From Afifella sp. IM 167 (GTDB taxonomy: Bacteria; Pseudomonadota; Alphaproteobacteria; Rhizobiales; Afifellaceae): a stretch of DNA of 64,000 bases. The stretch lies in NCBI RefSeq assembly GCF_020144925.1, contig NZ_NSLC01000006.1, forward strand, positions 248,001-312,000, written 5' to 3'. Made by a program: the position numbers and the translations under genes. Positions 38,737 through 48,769 of the stretch are shown here, piece after piece (within the stretch, counting starts at the first letter, position 1; each line of letters opens with the position of its first letter). Under the pieces are notes generated by a model. The model was not told the DNA's origin. It saw nothing but the letters and a program-made list of their open reading frames with translations, and searched no databases.

Positions 38737-40343
38737 CACGCGAACGTCTCTATCTCTTCGACACGACCCTCCGCGACGGCCAGCAGACCCCCGGCATCGA
38801 TTTCGCTCTGGAGGAAAAGGTGGCCGTGGCGAAGATGCTCGATCGCCTCGGCATCGACTATGTGGAGGGCGGCTATCCGGGTGCGAATCCGTCCGATACG
38901 GAGTTCTTCTCCCGTCGCCGGACGGAGCGCGCCAAGTTCACTGCCTTCGGCATGACCAAGCGCGCCGGCCGCTCGCTCGATAACGATCCGGGCGTGCAGT
39001 CCCTCCTGCGCGCCGAGGCGGACGCGGTCTGCTACGTCGCCAAGAGCTGGGACTACCATGTGCGCGTCGCGCTCGGCTCCACCAACGAGGAGAACCTTGA
39101 GGGCATCCGCGAGAGCATTGCCGCCGCGGTCGAAGCCGGGCGAGAGGCAATGCTCGACTGCGAGCACTTCTTCGACGGCTACAAGGCCAACCGCAATTAC
39201 GCGCTCGCCTGCGCCGTGGCGGCGCTGGAGGCGGGCGCGCGATGGATCGTCCTGTGCGACACCAATGGCGGCACGCTTCCGCAGGAAATCGCCGAGATCG
39301 TCGCCGAGGTGGCGCGCCACGTCCCCGGCGAGAAGCTCGGCATCCACGCCCACAACGATACCGGCAACGCCATCGCCAACTCGCTCGCGGCCGTGGAGGC
39401 CGGAGCGCGCCAGATCCAGGGCACGATCAACGGCCTCGGCGAGCGCTGCGGCAACGCGGACCTGACAAGCCTCATCCCGACGCTGATGCTGAAGCCGCGC
39501 TATGCGGAGCGCTTTGAGATCGGTGTCAGCCAGGAATCGCTCTCAGAGCTGACGCAGACGGCGCATGCCTTCGACGAAATGCTGAACCGCGCGCCTGATC
39601 GCCAGCAGCCCTATGTCGGCGCCTCGGCCTTCGCGACCAAGGCCGGCATTCACGCTTCCGCCATCCTCAAGGATCCCGAGACCTACGAGCACGTGAAGCC
39701 GGAACTCGTCGGCAACCGTCGCCGCGTCATGGTCTCCGACCAGGCCGGCAAGTCGAACCTCGTCGCCGAGCTGAAGCGCTTCGGCATCGCCGTCGAAAAG
39801 GACGATCTGCGCCTCGACGGCCTCCTTGCCGACATCAAGGAGCGCGAGGCGCAGGGCTATGCCTATGAGGCGGCCGACGCCTCGCTGGAGCTTCTCGCCC
39901 GTCGCCGGCTCGGCAGCGTGCCTGCCTTCTTCACCGTGGAGGGCTTCAGGGTGAACGTGGAGCGCCGCCACAATGCGGTCGGCAAGCTCGTCACCGTCTC
40001 GGAAGCCGTGGTGAAGGTCGTGGTCGGCGGCGAGCGTCGCATGTCGGTCGCCGAGGGCAACGGCCCCGTCAACGCGCTCGACAGGGCGCTCCGGAAGGAT
40101 CTCGGCGAGCTTTCGGCGGCGATCGAGGATCTGGAACTGGTGGACTACAAGGTCCGTATCCTCGACGGCGGCACGGAAGCCATCACCCGCGTCCTCATCG
40201 AGAGCCGGGACGGCGAGGGCAGCCGCTGGTTCACCGTCGGGGTTTCCTCGAACATCATCGACGCCTCTTTCGAGGCGCTGCTCGACGCCGTCTCCTTCAA
40301 GCTCTTGAAGGCTGCGCCAGCGCTGAAGGTCGCTGCGGAATAG
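38733..40343 (+). CDS. cimA: (R)-citramalate synthase
   Basis: 536 residues. The HMGL-like catalytic domain starts LYLFDTTLRDGQQTPGID and includes CDTNGGTLP and the metal motif HAHNDTGNA. A LeuA-dimer regulatory domain occupies about 410-530. It condenses pyruvate and acetyl-CoA to citramalate, a threonine-independent route to isoleucine. The length and the GQQTPG loop favour CimA over 2-isopropylmalate synthase. Its last 47 bp overlap the convergent EAL gene. Confidence 0.92.
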   Translation: MTRERLYLFDTTLRDGQQTPGIDFALEEKVAVAKMLDRLGIDYVEGGYPGANPSDTEFFSRRRTERAKFTAFGMTKRAGRSLDNDPGVQSLLRAEADAVCYVAKSWDYHVRVALGSTNEENLEGIRESIAAAVEAGREAMLDCEHFFDGYKANRNYALACAVAALEAGARWIVLCDTNGGTLPQEIAEIVAEVARHVPGEKLGIHAHNDTGNAIANSLAAVEAGARQIQGTINGLGERCGNADLTSLIPTLMLKPRYAERFEIGVSQESLSELTQTAHAFDEMLNRAPDRQQPYVGASAFATKAGIHASAILKDPETYEHVKPELVGNRRRVMVSDQAGKSNLVAELKRFGIAVEKDDLRLDGLLADIKEREAQGYAYEAADASLELLARRRLGSVPAFFTVEGFRVNVERRHNAVGKLVTVSEAVVKVVVGGERRMSVAEGNGPVNALDRALRKDLGELSAAIEDLELVDYKVRILDGGTEAITRVLIESRDGEGSRWFTVGVSSNIIDASFEALLDAVSFKLLKAAPALKVAAE

Positions 40344-41967
40344 GAGCGGGCATCCGTGCAGCCGCCTTTGTGCGGTCGGCCGCCGATGTCGGGGAATGCG
40401 CGGCAGTCGGCTCTCCCGCGATGAACGCCTTCAGCCCGGCGATGTCGAGCGGCGGGGAAATGAAATATCCCTGCGCGAATTCGACATGCGGCTCGATCGC
40501 CCGGATCTGGTCGAGGCGCTCGGCGCTTTCGATGCCCTCGATGACAACGGAGCGGCCGGAAGACTGAACCATCTCCACGGCATGATCCAGCATGCGTGCC
40601 ATGACGCTTCCTTCCGGTGCCATCGCGAAGGAGCGATCGAGTTTCGCCCCGTCGACCTCCAGGGCCGCGAGGTTGTGGATGCTGGAATAGCCCGTTCCGA
40701 AGTCGTCGATATAGGTCTTGATGCCCGCTTGCCGGAGCCGCTCGATCTCGCGCTCTGCCTTTCGCAGGTCGATTGATTCATTCTCGACCAGTTCCACGAC
40801 GACCTCGAAACGATCGGGCTCGGCGAGGAAGTCGCGGAAGACCTCGATCAGGCAACGGGCGTCGAGATCGCGCGGAAATATGTTGAACGTGACCATGAAG
40901 GGCCGTTTCGTCACCTGCGCGGACAACTCCTCATGGGCCTTCTTCACAATCATGCGGGTGAATGCGAGGGTCTTGTCGTGCTTCTCGACGATCGGAATGA
41001 AGCGATCCGGGAAGACGACACTGTCATCGACGTCCCGCCAGCGGGCCAGCACCTCGCATCCGATCGTCGAGCCGGATCTCAGATCGATGATCGGCTGGAA
41101 GGCGCAGATAAGCGATGCCGCATCGAGATGGCGGCGGAAGCGGGCTTCGAACGACAAGTGCCGCACGATGTAAAGGCGCACACACCGCGCGGAAGCCGTC
41201 GCCATAAGGGCCGCCAGCGCGAGCGCGGCCCCGAACGCCCACCAGTTGGCGGCGACCAGGTCGGGAAGCCAGGCTTCGATAGCCACGCAAACCCCCGGTA
41301 CGCACTGGATCTCCCGCAGGTAGGGGATCGAGGCAAGAGCTGAGCCGCCTCCATTCTCGGTTCTGGCGAAAAGGCCGCCTGTTCCCTCCTGGTGCAGGCG
41401 TTCCTCGGAGCTGCCGGAATAGACGATCTCAAAATCAAGCCAGTTCGGCAGCGGCTGCGGGCTGTGCCGCGGGAGGGCGATGGCGAAGGGCTCGCTGAGG
41501 ATGATGGTTGCGGAAATACCACCCAGCCCGGCCAGTTCCCGGTCGAGCCAGACCGGCCGGACCGCGTCTCCTTCTCCGAGGACGTAATCCGGTGGTCCAA
41601 GTTCAATCGGCTTCTCGAACCTCGCGGTGCTGGCGGAGCATTTCAGAACACCCAAGGGGGCGTAGTAGAACTGATTGAGACCATCGGGAAGGAAAGCGAC
41701 GCGCTGGAGTTGCTGGCGGAAGAGCGTGCTGCACGGCGGCGCCGTTACCTCGTGTTTCAGCTTCTCGAAGGCCGCTTCGACATGGGCATGAGTCTGCTCG
41801 TATGGAGCGAGAACGCGCCATGCTTCCGCGCGCATCGCCTCGCGCAGTTCTCCGATGCCGGTCACCGCGCCGATTATCACCAGCAGAGTAAATATCGTGC
41901 AACCGAAGAGAAGTCCGCCGATGCGCTGTTGCCGAGGGGAGATAAGAAAGCCGACGAGTTTCGGCAT
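40297..41967 (-). CDS. Membrane EAL-domain c-di-GMP phosphodiesterase with CSS-like sensor
   Basis: 556 residues. A membrane helix at 16-38 and another near 250-270 bracket a periplasmic region containing PPCSTLF, which resembles the CSS-motif sensor of redox-regulated phosphodiesterases. The EAL domain follows (about 290-530): GCEVLARW (EVL in place of EAL), NIFPRDLD, ELVENES, IDDFGTGYSS and EGIES, so the metal and substrate residues look intact. It should hydrolyse c-di-GMP. The Pro/Ala tail overlaps cimA by 47 bp. Confidence 0.9.
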   Translation of the reverse strand: MPKLVGFLISPRQQRIGGLLFGCTIFTLLVIIGAVTGIGELREAMRAEAWRVLAPYEQTHAHVEAAFEKLKHEVTAPPCSTLFRQQLQRVAFLPDGLNQFYYAPLGVLKCSASTARFEKPIELGPPDYVLGEGDAVRPVWLDRELAGLGGISATIILSEPFAIALPRHSPQPLPNWLDFEIVYSGSSEERLHQEGTGGLFARTENGGGSALASIPYLREIQCVPGVCVAIEAWLPDLVAANWWAFGAALALAALMATASARCVRLYIVRHLSFEARFRRHLDAASLICAFQPIIDLRSGSTIGCEVLARWRDVDDSVVFPDRFIPIVEKHDKTLAFTRMIVKKAHEELSAQVTKRPFMVTFNIFPRDLDARCLIEVFRDFLAEPDRFEVVVELVENESIDLRKAEREIERLRQAGIKTYIDDFGTGYSSIHNLAALEVDGAKLDRSFAMAPEGSVMARMLDHAVEMVQSSGRSVVIEGIESAERLDQIRAIEPHVEFAQGYFISPPLDIAGLKAFIAGEPTAAHSPTSAADRTKAAARMPAPIPQRPSALAQPSRA

Positions 41968-42137
41968 TGGTTCACCGGACGGGTTTTCAGCGAGTTGAAC
42001 ACGAACGCGTCAACAGTACATTAAGCGTTGTCGTACAATTTTTCCGCGAAGTGAGAGGGAAGTGCTTTCAGGAATGAGAATCAAGAGTTGCAATATAAGT
42101 ATATTGCCAATCGGGGATTGTATTGGGTTGCAGGGCT

Positions 42138-42174
42138 TGCCATCCCTCTCGCGCGGGGCGGGAGAGGGATGGCA
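42138..42174 (-). terminator. Strong hairpin after the DUF2087 gene
   Basis: A perfect 13-bp stem (TGCCATCCCTCTC with GAGAGGGATGGCA) around an 11-base loop, 19 bp downstream of the stop at 42193. No T tract follows on either strand, so termination may be Rho-assisted, or the hairpin may stabilise the message. Confidence 0.45.
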
Positions 42175-42192
42175 CTTCCAGGCGGCACTGGC

Positions 42193-42735
42193 TCAGGCGG
42201 CTTTCGGTACTCGCCGCGCCACGGCAAGCGCCTCAGCGGGCATTTCCCTTTCCACGCGCCGGTAGACGCTGCCGTCGGGCGTGCGTTGCATCAGGCCGAG
42301 ATCGCAGAGCTCCCGGCGCAGCAGCGCGTGGTCGTGGAAAGTGTGCCACTCGCGCAGCTTTCCGCCGATCTCGGCCTCCGAATAGGTCTGGCCGGCCGGC
42401 ACCCGCGCCCACAGGATCCAAAGCGCCAGCACCTGCTCGGATCGCTTCTTCGGCCAGCGTTCCAGCCGTCCCTCGCCGTCGAAGCAGCGCAGGAGCCGTT
42501 CCATGCGCCGCTTCTCGGCCGGCTCCATCGCCGGCGCCGGTCCGGGCTCGGCTGGCGTGGTCTGAAGGGCGCTTGTCCGGAACTCCTGAAAGTTGCCGTG
42601 GCCGATGGCGCGGGCGAGGATGTTGAGGAATTCGAGATGGCTCGGAATCTCCGCACGCTCGGCGAGCTCTCGGCGCAGGACGCGCGAAAGATTGGAGATA
42701 TCGTCAGCGTGAAACGCGATCGGTGTTCTGGACAT
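42193..42735 (-). CDS. DUF2087 domain protein
   Basis: 180 residues. The C-terminal 100 residues (ERWPKKRSEQVLALWILWARV, TYSEAEIGGKL, HTFHDHALLRRELCDLGLM and GSVYRRVE) are the DUF2087 domain, a helix-turn-helix-like fold found next to ArsR-type or stand-alone regulators. The N-terminal part FHADDISNLSRVLRRELAE and HLEFLNILARAIGHGNFQE is a second small helical domain. It may be a nucleic-acid binding protein; no operator can be named. Confidence 0.82.
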   Translation of the reverse strand: MSRTPIAFHADDISNLSRVLRRELAERAEIPSHLEFLNILARAIGHGNFQEFRTSALQTTPAEPGPAPAMEPAEKRRMERLLRCFDGEGRLERWPKKRSEQVLALWILWARVPAGQTYSEAEIGGKLREWHTFHDHALLRRELCDLGLMQRTPDGSVYRRVEREMPAEALAVARRVPKAA

Positions 42736-42936
42736 GACCTATCCTTCGGTCGTGCCTTCTCCCTTGCGGGATGATCGGTGATCGCCCTTCCGATGCGGCA
42801 CGAGGATGGTGTCCGTCATCGCTTCTTCGAAAAGCAGGTTTAGCGTGCCCTTATGGGCGGCGATGCCTGGGTGAACTGCTGACCGGCAGCGCTTCTGAGC
42901 CCCTTTACCGTAGAAGTCAACTGCCGGCCGGTGCCG

Positions 42937-43548
42937 TTACATCCGCCGGATGGTCTCTTCTTTCGCCGCCTCGCGGGCGCCGTTCTCCGGCTCGGCGGCT
43001 AGCGCCTCGCGCAGGACCGGCACGATCTCTTCCACGCTCTGCGTCACCAGATAGGCGACCTCGGCGTTCTTGCGGATGAACGCCTCGCCGCGCATATGCT
43101 CGACGAGATCGAGGAAGGGCTGCCAGAAGCCGGCGATATTGGCGACGAGGACGGGCTTGGCGTGCTGGCCGAGCTGCGCCCAGGTCATCATTTCCACCAT
43201 CTCCTCCAGCGTGCCGATGCCGCCGGGAAGCGCCACGAAAGCGTCGGAGCGGTCGAACATGGTGCGCTTGCGCTCGTGCATGTCGGCCGTGACGATCAGT
43301 TCCGTGACGTCCTCGAAGAGCTTTTCGCGTTCCTCCAGAAAGCCGGGGATGATGCCGGTGACGGCGCCCCCATGATCGAGCACGGAGCGGGCGAGGCGGC
43401 CCATCAGGCCGACCGAACCGCCGCCGTAGACGAGTCGGATGCCCTCGGTGGCGAAGAGGCGGCCGAGGGTTTCCGCGGCCTCCAGATAGAGGGGGCGCTC
43501 ACCGGGCGCGGAGCCGCAGTATACGCAGACGTTTTTCAGTTCTCTCAT
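42937..43548 (-). CDS. LOG-family protein (cytokinin riboside 5'-monophosphate phosphoribohydrolase type)
   Basis: 203 residues. CVYCGSAPG at the start, YGGGSVGLMG and LPGGIGTLEEM are the LOG/TIGR00730 signatures. Proteins of this type release the base from nucleoside 5'-monophosphates. I take the ATG at 43548; an ATG at 43596 in frame adds 16 unrelated residues. It stands divergent from the LysM protein gene. Confidence 0.88.
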   Translation of the reverse strand: MRELKNVCVYCGSAPGERPLYLEAAETLGRLFATEGIRLVYGGGSVGLMGRLARSVLDHGGAVTGIIPGFLEEREKLFEDVTELIVTADMHERKRTMFDRSDAFVALPGGIGTLEEMVEMMTWAQLGQHAKPVLVANIAGFWQPFLDLVEHMRGEAFIRKNAEVAYLVTQSVEEIVPVLREALAAEPENGAREAAKEETIRRM

Positions 43549-43714
43549 TGGAAGTCGCTTTGCACCGGAGTGATCGAGCGTCAAGCAGCCCGACATGCGA
43601 GATTTGTGCCGCCTTGTTGCGGACCTCGCACCGTATTAAGACAAAAAGGCGGGCGGGATCCGCTTTGGGGGCGATTCGCGAACTTCTCCGCCTCGCGAAG
43701 CAGGGGACGCAGCC

Positions 43715-45043
43715 ATGCCTTCACCTTATCTGCTTCTGGCCATCCTGATCGCCGCCATGACGGCGATCGGCGGCGCCGCTCTGCTCGCGCAAGCGCCATG
43801 GGACGAGAAGGCGCCGAAAGAAGCGACGGCCCAGCAGCAGGCGGCCGTGCCCGCCGAGAAATCGGATTCGGAAGCAGGCAAGGAGCCGGGGGGCGAGACC
43901 GAGGTCGCACGCACCGGGCCGGCCGATGAGGCGGCCGAAGGCTCCACCGACAATCCCGCCGGGCTCCTGTCGGAAAAGGGCAGGGACGCGGTCGGCTCGC
44001 TCGGCACCGGCACGGCCGACCTGCCGGACGAGCGGAGCCTCGGCTTCGACGTCGTGCGCGTGGAGCCGAGCGGCGAGGCGCTCTTCGCCGGCCGGGCGCA
44101 GCCCAACGCCGCCATCGAGATCGTTTCCAACGGCACCGTCATCGCCACCGCCGTCGCCGACCGATCCGGCGCCTTCGTCGTCATGCCCGACAAGCCGCTG
44201 GCGCCGGGCGGCCACGACCTCAGCCTGCGCCTTGCAGACGATACCGGCACGCAGGCCGAGGAACGTGTCGCCGTCGTCGTGCCCGAGCGCGAGGGCGAGG
44301 ACGTGCTTGTCGTCGCCGAAAAGCCGGGCGCGCCGAGCGAGATCCTCGCAAAGCCCGGCGACCGGCAGACGGCCGCCGGCATGACGGGTGAGGGCACTGC
44401 CGCGCAGGGGACCGAGACCGCCTCCGCCGATGCTGCCGCGCCGAGCGCCGGCCAGCCCGGATCCTCGGCTTCTCCGGCCGCTGGTTCCGGGGCGCAGCCC
44501 GCCCCTTCCGGCGAGACGCAGGAACTTGCCGTCGAGGCCGTCGAGGAAGAGACCGGCAGGATGTATGTGGCCGGCGCCGGCGAGCCCGGCTCCACCGTGC
44601 GCGTCTATGTCGACGAAAAGCCGCTGGGAGAGGCGAAGGTGAACGAGGGCGGTCGCTGGCTGCTGGAGGCGCCCGGCACCACGGAAGAGGGCGAGGTCGC
44701 CGTGCGCGCCGACCAGCTCGACGAAAGCGGCACCGGCGTTGCGGCGCGCTCCGAAGTCGCCTTCTCGCGTGAGGCGAACGAGGCGGCTCTCGTGCCGGTG
44801 GCCGGAGACGGCTCGGTGACGGCGAGCGGCGACATCGCCGGCCCGCGTTCCATCATCATCCGCCGCGGCGACAACCTGTGGACGCTGTCGCGGCGCAACT
44901 ACGGGCACGGCATCCGTTACACGACGATCTACGGCGCCAATCTGAACCAGATCCGCGATCCCGATCTCATCTATCCGGGCCAGGTCTTCACGCTTCCGGC
45001 GCGCGACAAGAACTGGCCGCAGGAGCCGGAAGGCGAGGGTTGA
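43715..45043 (+). CDS. LysM-domain cell envelope protein
   Basis: 442 residues. An N-terminal membrane anchor or leader (about 3-25), a Glu/Ala/Pro-rich low-complexity part, and two Ig-like beta domains (GYD-type FDVVRVEPSGEALFAGRAQPN at about 110-190 and VEAVEEETGRMYVAGAGEPG at about 270-360) precede a C-terminal LysM (RRGDNLWTLSRRNYGHG, then LIYPGQVFTLP). LysM binds peptidoglycan. This is a common alphaproteobacterial architecture, function undefined. The next gene is 121 bp away. Confidence 0.88.
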   Translation: MPSPYLLLAILIAAMTAIGGAALLAQAPWDEKAPKEATAQQQAAVPAEKSDSEAGKEPGGETEVARTGPADEAAEGSTDNPAGLLSEKGRDAVGSLGTGTADLPDERSLGFDVVRVEPSGEALFAGRAQPNAAIEIVSNGTVIATAVADRSGAFVVMPDKPLAPGGHDLSLRLADDTGTQAEERVAVVVPEREGEDVLVVAEKPGAPSEILAKPGDRQTAAGMTGEGTAAQGTETASADAAAPSAGQPGSSASPAAGSGAQPAPSGETQELAVEAVEEETGRMYVAGAGEPGSTVRVYVDEKPLGEAKVNEGGRWLLEAPGTTEEGEVAVRADQLDESGTGVAARSEVAFSREANEAALVPVAGDGSVTASGDIAGPRSIIIRRGDNLWTLSRRNYGHGIRYTTIYGANLNQIRDPDLIYPGQVFTLPARDKNWPQEPEGEG

Positions 45044-45164
45044 GGGCGGGAGGCTGCGTCCGCACACCCTTGGCCGGCCCTCCCATCGGTCCTATATGCG
45101 CGACCACGCCTGTTTGAGCGCGCCTTTGCCCTGAGGGGCCGGCCGCGCGGAAACCCGAGCCCTC

Positions 45165-47078
45165 ATGTCCGACTCCCCGACGCCCGCCGCCCAGGCCTCC
45201 GTCTCGGCCGCCCGCGGCCGCACCTTCGCGACGCTTCGCCATCTGTGGCCCTATATGTGGCCGGCCGACCGGCCGGACCTGAAGCGGCGCGTCCTGTGGG
45301 CGGTGCTGGCGCTGCTGGCGGCGAAGATCGTCACCGTCCTCGTTCCCTATTCCTACAAATGGGCGACTGACGCGCTTTCGGGCGAGGGCGGCGGGCCGGC
45401 CTATCTGCCGGCCATGCTGGCCGCCCCGGTGATGCTCGTCGTTGCCTACAATCTCGGACGCATCATTTCCGTCGCCTTCAACCAGCTGCGCGACGCGCTG
45501 TTTGCCCGTGTCGGCCAGCATGCGGTTCGCCAGCTCGCCTGGAAGACCTTTCGCCATCTGCACCAGCTGTCGCTACGCTTTCACCTGGCGCGCCGCACGG
45601 GCGGCCTGTCGCGCGTCATCGAGCGCGGCACGACCGGCATCGAGACGATCGTGCGCTTCACCATCCTCAATTCCGTGCCGACGGTGATCGAGTTCGCGCT
45701 GACGGCCGCGGTGATCTGGTACAATTTCTCCTTCATCTACGTCGTCGTCATCGCGGCGACGCTCGTCGCCTACATCTGGTTCACCGTGAAGGCGAGCGAG
45801 TGGCGCATTCTCATCCGTCGCGAGATGAACGATTCCGACACCGACGCCCATTCCAAGGCGATCGATTCGCTCCTCAACTTCGAGACGGTGAAATATTTCG
45901 GCAACGAAGCGATGGAGACCGATCGCTTCGACAGCTCCATGGCGCGCTACGAGGCGGCGGCGACGAAGACCTGGACCTCGCTCGCCTGGCTGAATTTCGG
46001 CCAGACGGCGATCTTCTCGGTCGGCATGGCCGCTTCCATGATCATGTCGGCGCGGGCCGTCTCGGCCGGCACGCAGACGATCGGCGATTTCGTCATGATC
46101 AACGCGCTGCTGATGCAGCTCGCCGTGCCGCTCAACTTCATCGGCTTCGTCTACCGCGAGATCAAGCAGGGCCTCGTCGACATCGAGGCGATGTTCGCGC
46201 TTCTCGACGTCGATCCGGAGATTCGCGACAAGCCCGGCGCGCCGGCGCTTCAGGTCGGCGAAGGCCGGATCGTCTTCGACCATGTGAGCTTTGCCTATGA
46301 TCCGGACCGGCCGATCCTCGACGACGTCTCCTTCGAAGTGCCGGCCGGCAGCACGCTCGCCATCGTCGGCCCCTCCGGCGCCGGCAAGTCGACCATCTCG
46401 CGGCTTCTCTTCCGCTTCTACGACGTCACCGGCGGGCGCATCCTGATCGACGGGCAGGATCTGCGCGAGGTGCAGCAGGAGACCGTCCGCAAGGTGATCG
46501 GCATGGTTCCGCAGGATACCGTGCTGTTCAACGACACGATCGGCTACAACATCCGCTACGGCCGCTGGGATGCGAGCCGCGAAGACGCGCGCGAGGCCGC
46601 GCAGATGGCGCAGATCGCGGACTTCATCGAGAGCCTGCCGCAGGGCTACGACACGGAGGTCGGCGAGCGCGGCCTGAAGCTTTCCGGCGGCGAGAAGCAG
46701 CGCGTGGCGATCGCCCGCACCATCCTGAAGGCGCCGCCGATCCTCATCCTCGACGAGGCGACCTCCGCGCTCGACACGGCGACCGAGCAGGAGATCCAGA
46801 CGGCGCTCGACCGGGTGGCGCGCAACCGCACCGCGCTCCTCATCGCCCACCGCCTGTCCACCGTTGTCAACGCCGAGCAGATCCTCGTCCTGGAGCGGGG
46901 CAGGGTGGCCGAACGCGGCACCCACGCCGAGCTTCTGGAGCGTGGCGGCCTCTATTCGGAGATGTGGCGCCGCCAGCGCGAGGCCGACGAGGCGGCCGAA
47001 AGGCTGCGCCGGAGCCAGATCGAGGAAGAGGATACCTATCTGCCGAGCCCGGACGAAGACCCGGAGGCGATCGATTAA
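45165..47078 (+). CDS. Atm1-type (HMT/ABCB7) ABC exporter, fused TMD-NBD
   Basis: 637 residues: six membrane helices in the first 330 residues and one ATPase domain. The NBD shows Walker A GPSGAGKSTIS, signature LSGGEKQRVAIAR, Walker B ILILDEATSALD and switch AHRLST. The N-terminal WPYMWPADRPDLKRRV is typical of Atm1/heavy-metal tolerance half-transporters, which export glutathione-linked persulfides or metal-thiol complexes as homodimers. It lies just before psd-pss, but a hairpin separates them. Confidence 0.9.
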   Translation: MSDSPTPAAQASVSAARGRTFATLRHLWPYMWPADRPDLKRRVLWAVLALLAAKIVTVLVPYSYKWATDALSGEGGGPAYLPAMLAAPVMLVVAYNLGRIISVAFNQLRDALFARVGQHAVRQLAWKTFRHLHQLSLRFHLARRTGGLSRVIERGTTGIETIVRFTILNSVPTVIEFALTAAVIWYNFSFIYVVVIAATLVAYIWFTVKASEWRILIRREMNDSDTDAHSKAIDSLLNFETVKYFGNEAMETDRFDSSMARYEAAATKTWTSLAWLNFGQTAIFSVGMAASMIMSARAVSAGTQTIGDFVMINALLMQLAVPLNFIGFVYREIKQGLVDIEAMFALLDVDPEIRDKPGAPALQVGEGRIVFDHVSFAYDPDRPILDDVSFEVPAGSTLAIVGPSGAGKSTISRLLFRFYDVTGGRILIDGQDLREVQQETVRKVIGMVPQDTVLFNDTIGYNIRYGRWDASREDAREAAQMAQIADFIESLPQGYDTEVGERGLKLSGGEKQRVAIARTILKAPPILILDEATSALDTATEQEIQTALDRVARNRTALLIAHRLSTVVNAEQILVLERGRVAERGTHAELLERGGLYSEMWRRQREADEAAERLRRSQIEEEDTYLPSPDEDPEAID

Positions 47079-47080
47079 CC

Positions 47081-47116
47081 GCCGGTCGGGACTGGCGCGT
47101 CCCGCCGGCCTTCCTT
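47081..47116 (+). terminator. Hairpin terminator after the ABC exporter
   Basis: GCCGGTCGGGAC pairs with GTCCCGCCGGC (one bulged T) around TGGCGC, followed by CTTCCTT. It begins 3 bp after the ABC gene stop codon. Confidence 0.5.
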
Positions 47117-47219
47117 AACGTCCTCTTAATCACCGCTTCACCGCACCGCATGGAATCGCGGTCTCTGGCCCTCTAGCCTGTGGCGGCAAATTCAACGCTC
47201 GAATGGCGGAAGAGCTTTC

Positions 47220-47933
47220 ATGGATATCTGGCGATCAATCAGGAACGCGATCCCGTCGGTCAATTCGGCCGGCTATCCGTTCATCGGCGGCGCGCTTGCA
47301 ATCGCGATTGTGGGCGGCCTGCTCTGGGGGGTGATCTTTTGGGTCTTCCTCGGTCTGACAATCTGGATGGTGATTTTCTTCAGGGATCCCGAGCGCATCC
47401 CACCCGATGGCGACGATCTGGTGCTCGCTCCGGCCGACGGCCTGGTTCAGCCGATCGTGGAAGCCGTGCCTCCGGCGGAGCTGGAGCTCGGAACGCTGCC
47501 CTTGAAGCGCATCTCCATCTTCCTTACGATTTTCGACTGTCACGTGAACCGGTCGCCGGTGGCAGGCCGCATCGCACGCATCGCCTACAAGCCGGGCAAG
47601 TTCGTCAATGCCGATCTCGACAAGGCCAGCGAAGACAATGAGCGCAACGGGCTCCTCCTCGATACCGGGAAGCATCAGGTCGGCGTCGTGCAGATCGCGG
47701 GCCTCATCGCCCGTCGCATCGTTTGCACGGCGAAAGAGGGCGAGCAGCTCAGGGCAGGTGAGCGATTCGGAATGATCCGCTTCGGTTCCCGGCTGGACGT
47801 CTATCTGCCGGTCGGCACGGAGGTCCTGATCAAGCCGGGCCAGAGGGCGATCGCCGGCGAGACGGCGTTGGCTCGCATGAGCGCGGTGGGGGCGGTGAGG
47901 ACACCGGTAGCTCCGCTCGCTCCGACCGAATGA
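47220..47933 (+). CDS. psd: Phosphatidylserine decarboxylase (short form)
   Basis: 237 residues, the short alphaproteobacterial type. Two N-terminal hydrophobic helices (about 20-54) anchor it to the inner membrane. HVNRSPVAGRI contains the catalytic His, and the self-cleavage site is Gly189-Ser190 in RFGSRLDVYLP (in place of the LGST site), which forms the pyruvoyl group. It makes phosphatidylethanolamine. It overlaps pssA by ATGA, so both steps of PE synthesis are coupled. Confidence 0.93.
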   Translation: MDIWRSIRNAIPSVNSAGYPFIGGALAIAIVGGLLWGVIFWVFLGLTIWMVIFFRDPERIPPDGDDLVLAPADGLVQPIVEAVPPAELELGTLPLKRISIFLTIFDCHVNRSPVAGRIARIAYKPGKFVNADLDKASEDNERNGLLLDTGKHQVGVVQIAGLIARRIVCTAKEGEQLRAGERFGMIRFGSRLDVYLPVGTEVLIKPGQRAIAGETALARMSAVGAVRTPVAPLAPTE

Positions 47934-48763
47934 AGGTTTTCCAGTCTGTCGACCCCGGCCGGCGGCGACGCCGGCGGGGCCGGCGCCTGAGGGCGCGGCC
48001 TGTCCCGTTCCGCGTCATGCTTCCCAATCTGGTGACGCTCCTGGCGCTCTGCGCCGGGCTCACGGCGATCCGGATGGGCGTTGAAGGAAGGTTCGAGCTG
48101 GCCGTGGGGGCGATCGTCTTCGCGGCCATTCTCGACGGCATAGACGGGCGCGTCGCCCGGCTCCTGAAATCCCAGTCCGATTTCGGCTCGCAGCTCGATT
48201 CGCTCGCCGACTTCGTCAATTTCGGCGTCGCGCCGGGCATGGTTCTCTATTTCTGGCGGCTCGAGGAACTCGGTTCCTTCGGCTGGATCGTGGCGCTCGT
48301 CTTCGCCATCTGCGGGGCGCTGAGGCTCGCCCGCTTCAACGCGGCGCTCTCCGGCGAGCCTCCGCCCGCCTGGCAGGGGGATTTCTTCGTCGGCGTGCCG
48401 GCCCCCGCCGGGGCGCTCACCGTGCTCCTGCCCCTGTCGCTGTGGCAGATCGGCCTACCGGTACCGCCCGAGGCGGCCATTCTCGTCGCCTTCTTTACCG
48501 TGGCGATCGGGCTCTTGATGGTGAGCCGCCTGCCGACCTATTCCGGCAAGCGCATCGGGGCCGCGATCCCCCGCGAGGCGGTGCTGCCGGTGCTGGTCAT
48601 CTGCGTCGGGCTGATCGCCCTCATTGTCAGCTACACATTCTGGGTCCTGAGCGTCGGTGCGCTCGCCTATCTCGCCCATCTTCCCTGGGCGCTGCGCAAG
48701 CACGAGATGCGCCGCGAGGCGCATGCCAGGGAGCGCGCTGAAGAAGGCGAGACGGAGAAGTAG
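47930..48763 (+). CDS. pssA: CDP-diacylglycerol-serine O-phosphatidyltransferase
   Basis: 277 residues with about eight hydrophobic segments. The CDP-alcohol phosphatidyltransferase signature DGIDGRVARLLKSQS then DFGSQLDSLADFVNFG carries the catalytic Asp residues. It makes phosphatidylserine from CDP-diacylglycerol and serine at the inner membrane, the substrate for psd. The highly charged C-terminal tail (RREAHARERAEEGETEK) is probably cytoplasmic. Convergent with the RND gene, 6 bp apart. Confidence 0.93.
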   Translation: MKVFQSVDPGRRRRRRGRRLRARPVPFRVMLPNLVTLLALCAGLTAIRMGVEGRFELAVGAIVFAAILDGIDGRVARLLKSQSDFGSQLDSLADFVNFGVAPGMVLYFWRLEELGSFGWIVALVFAICGALRLARFNAALSGEPPPAWQGDFFVGVPAPAGALTVLLPLSLWQIGLPVPPEAAILVAFFTVAIGLLMVSRLPTYSGKRIGAAIPREAVLPVLVICVGLIALIVSYTFWVLSVGALAYLAHLPWALRKHEMRREAHARERAEEGETEK

Positions 48764-48769
48764 GGCCTT